Assembly (NCBI RefSeq): GCF_030700245.1
Contig: NZ_JAUYZI010000003.1
Span: 124,001 to 188,000 of the forward strand
DNA from: Methylobacterium amylolyticum
GTDB taxonomy: Bacteria; Pseudomonadota; Alphaproteobacteria; Rhizobiales; Beijerinckiaceae
Direction of reading: 5' to 3'
Length of the DNA: 64,000 nucleotides
The first letter of the stretch is position 1; the number at the start of each line of letters is the position of its first letter. The translations under genes were made by a program, and so were the position numbers. The notes beneath the pieces are model-generated. The model had not been told where the DNA came from. It saw only the letters and a list, made by a program, of their open reading frames with translations, and made no database searches. Positions 60,582 to 64,000 of this stretch are shown here, piece by piece.

Positions 60582-61538
60582 TCATCGAAGACTGCGGAGG
60601 TGGCCGGCGAAGCGGCGCATGTCGCCGGCCTTCGCAGTCAGGTCCGGGCGCCGCCGCAGGCGCCCGGCGATCCCGTAGGCGAGCGCGCGCAGGGCGAAGC
60701 CGACCCGGAGCGGCGCGGAGAAGAACGCCGGCGATGCGAGCCTGCGGCCGGAATTGCGCAGGCGGTAGACGGCGGCGAGCCCGTCGAGCCAGCGCGCCGA
60801 GCGGGTGCTGCCCGAGCCCGCTTGCGAGCCGCCCTGGAGATGGACCACGGCGATCCCCGGCAGGTAGGCGACCCGCCAGCCGGCGTCGCGCAGGCGGCAG
60901 CCCCAGTCCACGTCCTCGCCGTAGAGGAACATCGGGCTCGACAGACCGCCGATCGAGTCCACCGCCTCCCGCCGGAGCAGCAGGAACGCGCCGCACAGCC
61001 AGTCCACGTCGAGAGGCGCGCCGCCGGCCCTGAGGGCGGCCCGCGCCTGCCGGCCGGAGAGGTAGAGGCCGCGCAGGCCGAAGCGGCCCGACAGGCCGGC
61101 GGCGTGGACGAGGACCGTGAGCGGGCGCGGCTCGTAGCCCGCATCCCCCACCTGGTGGGCGCCGTCGGGGAACGTCAGCCGCGGGCCCACGGCGCCGACC
61201 TCCGGATGGGCGTCGAGATGGGCGAGCGCCGTCGCCACCGCGTCGGGGTCGCGCAGGAACGCGTCGGGATTGAGCAGCAGGATCGCCGCGCCGCGCGCCA
61301 GACCGAGCGCCAGCGCGTTGCCGCCCGCGAAGCCGTGGTTCTCGGCCTCGGCGACGAGGCGCACCCACGGGAACTCCCGCGCCACCCGCTCGGGCGTGCC
61401 GTCCCCGGAGGCGTTGTCGACGAGGATCACCTCGTAGGGGCGGTCGATCCGGCTGGCGCGCAGCAGGCGCAGGCAGGTGTCGATGTCGGCACCCGCGTTG
61501 TAGGTGACGATCAGGACGCTGAGGCCGATCCCGCTCAT
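60582..61538 (-). CDS. GT2 family glycosyltransferase (WbbL-like)
   Basis: A 318-residue GT-A transferase of the rhamnosyltransferase-like WbbL group: LSVLIVTYNAGADIDTCL, VDNASGDGT, LLNPDAFLRDP (DxD), and LYGEDVDWGCRLRDAGW with catalytic ED. It is cytoplasmic. ATG at 61538 overlaps the stop of the O-antigen-ligase gene. Confidence 0.92.
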   Translation of the reverse strand: MSGIGLSVLIVTYNAGADIDTCLRLLRASRIDRPYEVILVDNASGDGTPERVAREFPWVRLVAEAENHGFAGGNALALGLARGAAILLLNPDAFLRDPDAVATALAHLDAHPEVGAVGPRLTFPDGAHQVGDAGYEPRPLTVLVHAAGLSGRFGLRGLYLSGRQARAALRAGGAPLDVDWLCGAFLLLRREAVDSIGGLSSPMFLYGEDVDWGCRLRDAGWRVAYLPGIAVVHLQGGSQAGSGSTRSARWLDGLAAVYRLRNSGRRLASPAFFSAPLRVGFALRALAYGIAGRLRRRPDLTAKAGDMRRFAGHLRSLR

Positions 61539-63163
61539 CGGGGGCTCGCTCTGCCGGGGAGGGGGGCGTCGTCCCAGGCGCGGGACGGGCGCGGCGGTGC
61601 GGGGCGTGGCGGCGCGGCGCTGAGCGGTGTGGGGCTCGGCGGCGCGGGCCGGGGCGCGTGGCGGCGCGCGTCCCGCGCCTGCGCGGCCCTGAGCCGTGCC
61701 GCCCGGACCTGCACCGCCCGCACCGCCGCGATCAGCCCGAGGCCGGTGTAGAGCAGCTCGGCGATGCCGAGGTTCAGGCGGAAGCCCGGGTCGACGAGGC
61801 CGTGCAGCAGGTGCGCGGTCAGGCCGATCGCGCAGGAAGCGGCGATCGCCGCGAGCGGGTCGCCCACCGGCGCCCGCAGCGCCGCGCGCAGGCCGCGCGC
61901 GATCCCGACACCGAATACGGCGGCGAAGGCGGCGTAGCCCACCACCCCGACCTCGGTGAGCACGAGGATGTGGAGGTTGTGCACGACGTGGTTCGAGCGG
62001 TCGAACAGGCCCGCGAGCCGCGACAGGCCGGTCCGGTCGAGCACCGCGAACTGGTTGCCGAAGTTGTTCAGGCCAACCCCGAGGACCGGGTGCAGCTCGA
62101 ACATCGCCAGGGCGGCGGCGTTGAGGGGGCCGCGCTGGGCGGCCGAGCCGCCGTCGTCGGCGGTGAGCCGCTCCCAGATCAGCGGCCCGGCGTAGATCGC
62201 CGCGACGCCGCCCGCCACCGCCAGCAGCCCCGCCGCGACCAGGCTCGGGCGGGACATGAGCCGGTCCCGGTAGACCAGGAGCAGCACCAGGGTCGCCGAG
62301 AGCGGGAAGGTCAGCCACGCGGCGCGCGAGAGCGTCAGCACCACACCGACCAGGGCCGAGAGCGCGCCGGCCGCGCCGACGAGGCGCAGGAGCGCCGGCC
62401 CGCGCGACAGGGCGAGCGCCAGCGCCAGCGGCCAGACGAACTCGTAATAGTAGCCCAGGATGTTCGGGTGGACCTTCAGGCCGCCGGCCCGGCGCTGGGC
62501 GGAGAAGTTGATGTTCTCCTCGACGATCTGCTCCTCGCCGAGGATCGACAGGCCGAGTTCGGAGCCCGAGACGTATTGCAGGCCCGCGACCAGGGTCTGG
62601 ACGAGGCACAGGGCGCAGATCGCCAGCGCCAGGACCCGGATGTCGCTCCCCGACAGGTTCGAGACGGCGACCGAGACGAGCAGCAGCCCGAGGAAGCGCC
62701 ACGCGTCGAAGCCGAGCAGCGCGGTGTCGGTGGCGTTGGCGAGCGACGCCAAGCCCGCGGCGAGGAAGGCGAGTTGGGTGAGCACCAGCGGCCGGTCGAT
62801 CCGCAGGACGCGGGTCCGCTCGCCGATCCCGGCCAGCTTGAAGGCGATCAGGCACAGCGCCACGAGCAGCGCCACGCTGATCGTCAGGCCCGCGCCGCCG
62901 CCGATGCTCGGCAGGTACTGGCCGACCGCCTCGAAGTGCTGGAAGAAGCTGACGTCGAGCTTGACCGTGAGGCCCACCGCCAGAGCGACGAGGAGGAAGG
63001 GCGTCAGGCGCACCCGCTGCCCGAGGATCAGCGCGCCGACCGCCCCGCAGGCGGCCGCGAGCCCGACCGCCGCGAATTTCGGCGGCGCCGCGGCGAGCGC
63101 GATCGCCGCGGCGGCGGCGGCGAGCCCGAGGCCGGCGAGCGGCAGCGCGCGGGCGGCGCTCAT
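61535..63163 (-). CDS. O-antigen ligase-family membrane protein
   Basis: A 542-residue polytopic protein (about twelve spans) with a large periplasmic loop. The Wzy/WaaL motifs ELHPVLGVGLNNFG and the conserved HNLHILVLTEVGVVGY are present. It either polymerises the repeat (Wzy-like) or ligates it; sequence alone does not decide. The C-terminal 60 residues are Arg/Pro-rich. It is overlapped at both ends by neighbours (ATGA). Confidence 0.88.
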   Translation of the reverse strand: MSAARALPLAGLGLAAAAAAIALAAAPPKFAAVGLAAACGAVGALILGQRVRLTPFLLVALAVGLTVKLDVSFFQHFEAVGQYLPSIGGGAGLTISVALLVALCLIAFKLAGIGERTRVLRIDRPLVLTQLAFLAAGLASLANATDTALLGFDAWRFLGLLLVSVAVSNLSGSDIRVLALAICALCLVQTLVAGLQYVSGSELGLSILGEEQIVEENINFSAQRRAGGLKVHPNILGYYYEFVWPLALALALSRGPALLRLVGAAGALSALVGVVLTLSRAAWLTFPLSATLVLLLVYRDRLMSRPSLVAAGLLAVAGGVAAIYAGPLIWERLTADDGGSAAQRGPLNAAALAMFELHPVLGVGLNNFGNQFAVLDRTGLSRLAGLFDRSNHVVHNLHILVLTEVGVVGYAAFAAVFGVGIARGLRAALRAPVGDPLAAIAASCAIGLTAHLLHGLVDPGFRLNLGIAELLYTGLGLIAAVRAVQVRAARLRAAQARDARRHAPRPAPPSPTPLSAAPPRPAPPRPSRAWDDAPLPGRASPR

Positions 63164-63810
63164 CCGAGCCACCGGTAGAGCCAGCGCGGGATCGGTCGGC
63201 GGGTGCGGTTGAGGACCACGCCGAGCGGCGCGCCCCCCGCCGCCTTGAGGTCGGCGAGCGCCCGCCGCGCCACGGCGCGCCGGGTGCGCTCGGCGCCGAT
63301 CACCACCACGAACCCGTCGACGAACGGCGCCAGGGCCGCCGCGTCGCCGATCTCGGTGATCGGCTCGCAATCGAGAATCGCGAGGTCGAAGCGCGCATCG
63401 ACCAGGGCCAGGAAATCCTCGACGCGGCCATCGTCGAGGGTCGCCCGCCGGATCGCCCCGGGGCTGCCCGCCGGCACGACGCTGAGCCGTTCGGCGACCC
63501 GGTGGACGCCCCGGCCCGGGGCCACGTCGCCCGCGACGATGTCGGCGAAGCCCGGCCGCTCGCGCAGGCCGTAGGCGGCAGCAAGGGCTGGCCGCGACCA
63601 GTTCGCCTCGATCAGGACGACCGCGCGGCCGCGGCGGGCGTAGGCGCCGGCGATCTCGCGGCTGAAGGTGGTCACCCCCTCGCCGGCCTGGACCGCGGTG
63701 ACGCCGACGCGGCGCAGGCGGCTCTCGTGCCGGGCGAGCTGGACCAGCGCCGGCTCGATCACGCCGGGGTCGATCGCCGGGGTGGCGGGGGCGGCCGGAA
63801 ATGCGGTCAT
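63160..63810 (-). CDS. CpsD/CapB-like ATPase with degenerate P-loop
   Basis: A 216-residue protein of the BY-kinase/ParA-MinD superfamily, paired with the Wzz-like gene upstream. The Walker A region reads QAGEGVTTFS (residues 41-50), with Val46 where the lysine belongs, and the A-prime motif reads VVLIEANWSRP instead of DxDxR. Walker B ILDCEP is intact. The tyrosine-rich tail of true BY-kinases is absent. It probably acts as a non-enzymatic partner of chain-length control. Stop and start overlap neighbours. Confidence 0.88.
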   Translation of the reverse strand: MTAFPAAPATPAIDPGVIEPALVQLARHESRLRRVGVTAVQAGEGVTTFSREIAGAYARRGRAVVLIEANWSRPALAAAYGLRERPGFADIVAGDVAPGRGVHRVAERLSVVPAGSPGAIRRATLDDGRVEDFLALVDARFDLAILDCEPITEIGDAAALAPFVDGFVVVIGAERTRRAVARRALADLKAAGGAPLGVVLNRTRRPIPRWLYRWLG

Positions 63811-64000
63811 GCGGCGGCTCGGCGGAGCGGCGCGGCCCGGCCGGGGCCGGGCTCGCGGGGGGCGGGCTGGAGGGGCACGGCGGCGAGCACGGGCACGCGC
63901 AGCGAGCGCGCGACCTCGGAGGCGCTGCGGTAGGTCTGCGCCAGGATCTCGGCGAGCGCGGCGTAGGCCAGGGCAGCCAGCAACCCGAGGCCCGCGGCGA
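63807..64000 (-). CDS. Wzz/GumC-like chain-length protein, C-terminal end (partial)
   Basis: The last 64 codons of a gene that continues beyond the window. The end contains a membrane span (GLGLLAALAYAALAEIL) followed by AQTYRSASEVARSLRVPVLA AVPLQ, the classic end of Wzz/GumC proteins, then a Pro/Arg-rich tail. It lies in the inner membrane with a periplasmic coiled-coil part outside view, and regulates chain length. Its stop overlaps the CpsD-like start (ATGA). Confidence 0.75.
   Translation of the reverse strand, partial: AAGLGLLAALAYAALAEILAQTYRSASEVARSLRVPVLAAVPLQPAPREPGPGRAAPLRRAAA

Overview
The window is high-GC DNA (roughly 70% in coding regions by eye) with the dense, short-spaced gene layout of a Methylobacterium-like alphaproteobacterium (Hyphomicrobiales). 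The strongest pointers are a 557-residue formate--tetrahydrofolate ligase (FtfL-type C1 assimilation enzyme), a petP/petR-like regulator pair, DUF2336, DUF1491 and DivJ-like proteins typical of Alphaproteobacteria, and glnK-amtB. The genus is an inference and the species cannot be told. No rRNA, tRNA, CRISPR array or insertion sequence was recognised.

Layout. 1-9 kb: pyrophosphatase, a ubiquinone-type hydroxylase, acyl-CoA thioesterase II, a nitrogen-regulated glnK-amtB operon with a sigma-54-like promoter, then a urate-catabolism block (uraD, uraH, a second Tat-exported uraH-like protein, an MFS carrier). 8.5-17.4 kb: small DUF proteins, yidD, an IscU-like scaffold, folE, hisI, a patatin-like phospholipase, a CBS protein, a rhomboid protease, PAS and tandem-PilZ proteins, SCO, trmL. 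17.4-25.5 kb: an acetyltransferase-flippase pair, YihY, an SDR, a cytochrome b/molybdopterin oxidoreductase pair, an acyl-CoA dehydrogenase. 25.5-34.2 kb: phosphoesterase, MRJP-like protein, and a five-gene overlapping efflux operon (membrane protein, TetR, adaptor, RND pump, DUF2147) read from one promoter with two identical palindromic operators. 34.3-37.8 kb: a signalling island (MHYT-PAS histidine kinase, Rcp1-like receiver, receiver-HWE kinase). 38-43.4 kb: TPR protein, ftfL, petP-petR. 43.5-44.1 kb: an AT-rich putative immunity gene beside an orphan toxin-like C-terminal domain. 44.4-50.7 kb: DUF2336, DivJ-like kinase, peptidoglycan-binding protein, DUF1491, M20 peptidase. 51.0-52.1 kb: a second low-GC cassette of two overlapping genes, one DUF6414-like. 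52.1-64 kb: a surface-polysaccharide cluster (four glycosyltransferases, flippase, beta-helix lipoprotein, two serine-acetyltransferase-like proteins, methyltransferase, O-antigen ligase, CpsD-like ATPase with degenerate P-loop, Wzz/GumC end) running off the right edge.

How it fits together. Most operons use stop/start overlaps (ATGA or GTGA), implying translational coupling. The two AT-rich cassettes are the clearest imports and the best places to look for undescribed biology. A recurring oddity is the number of perfect 13-18 bp tandem duplications sitting on or near stop and start codons.
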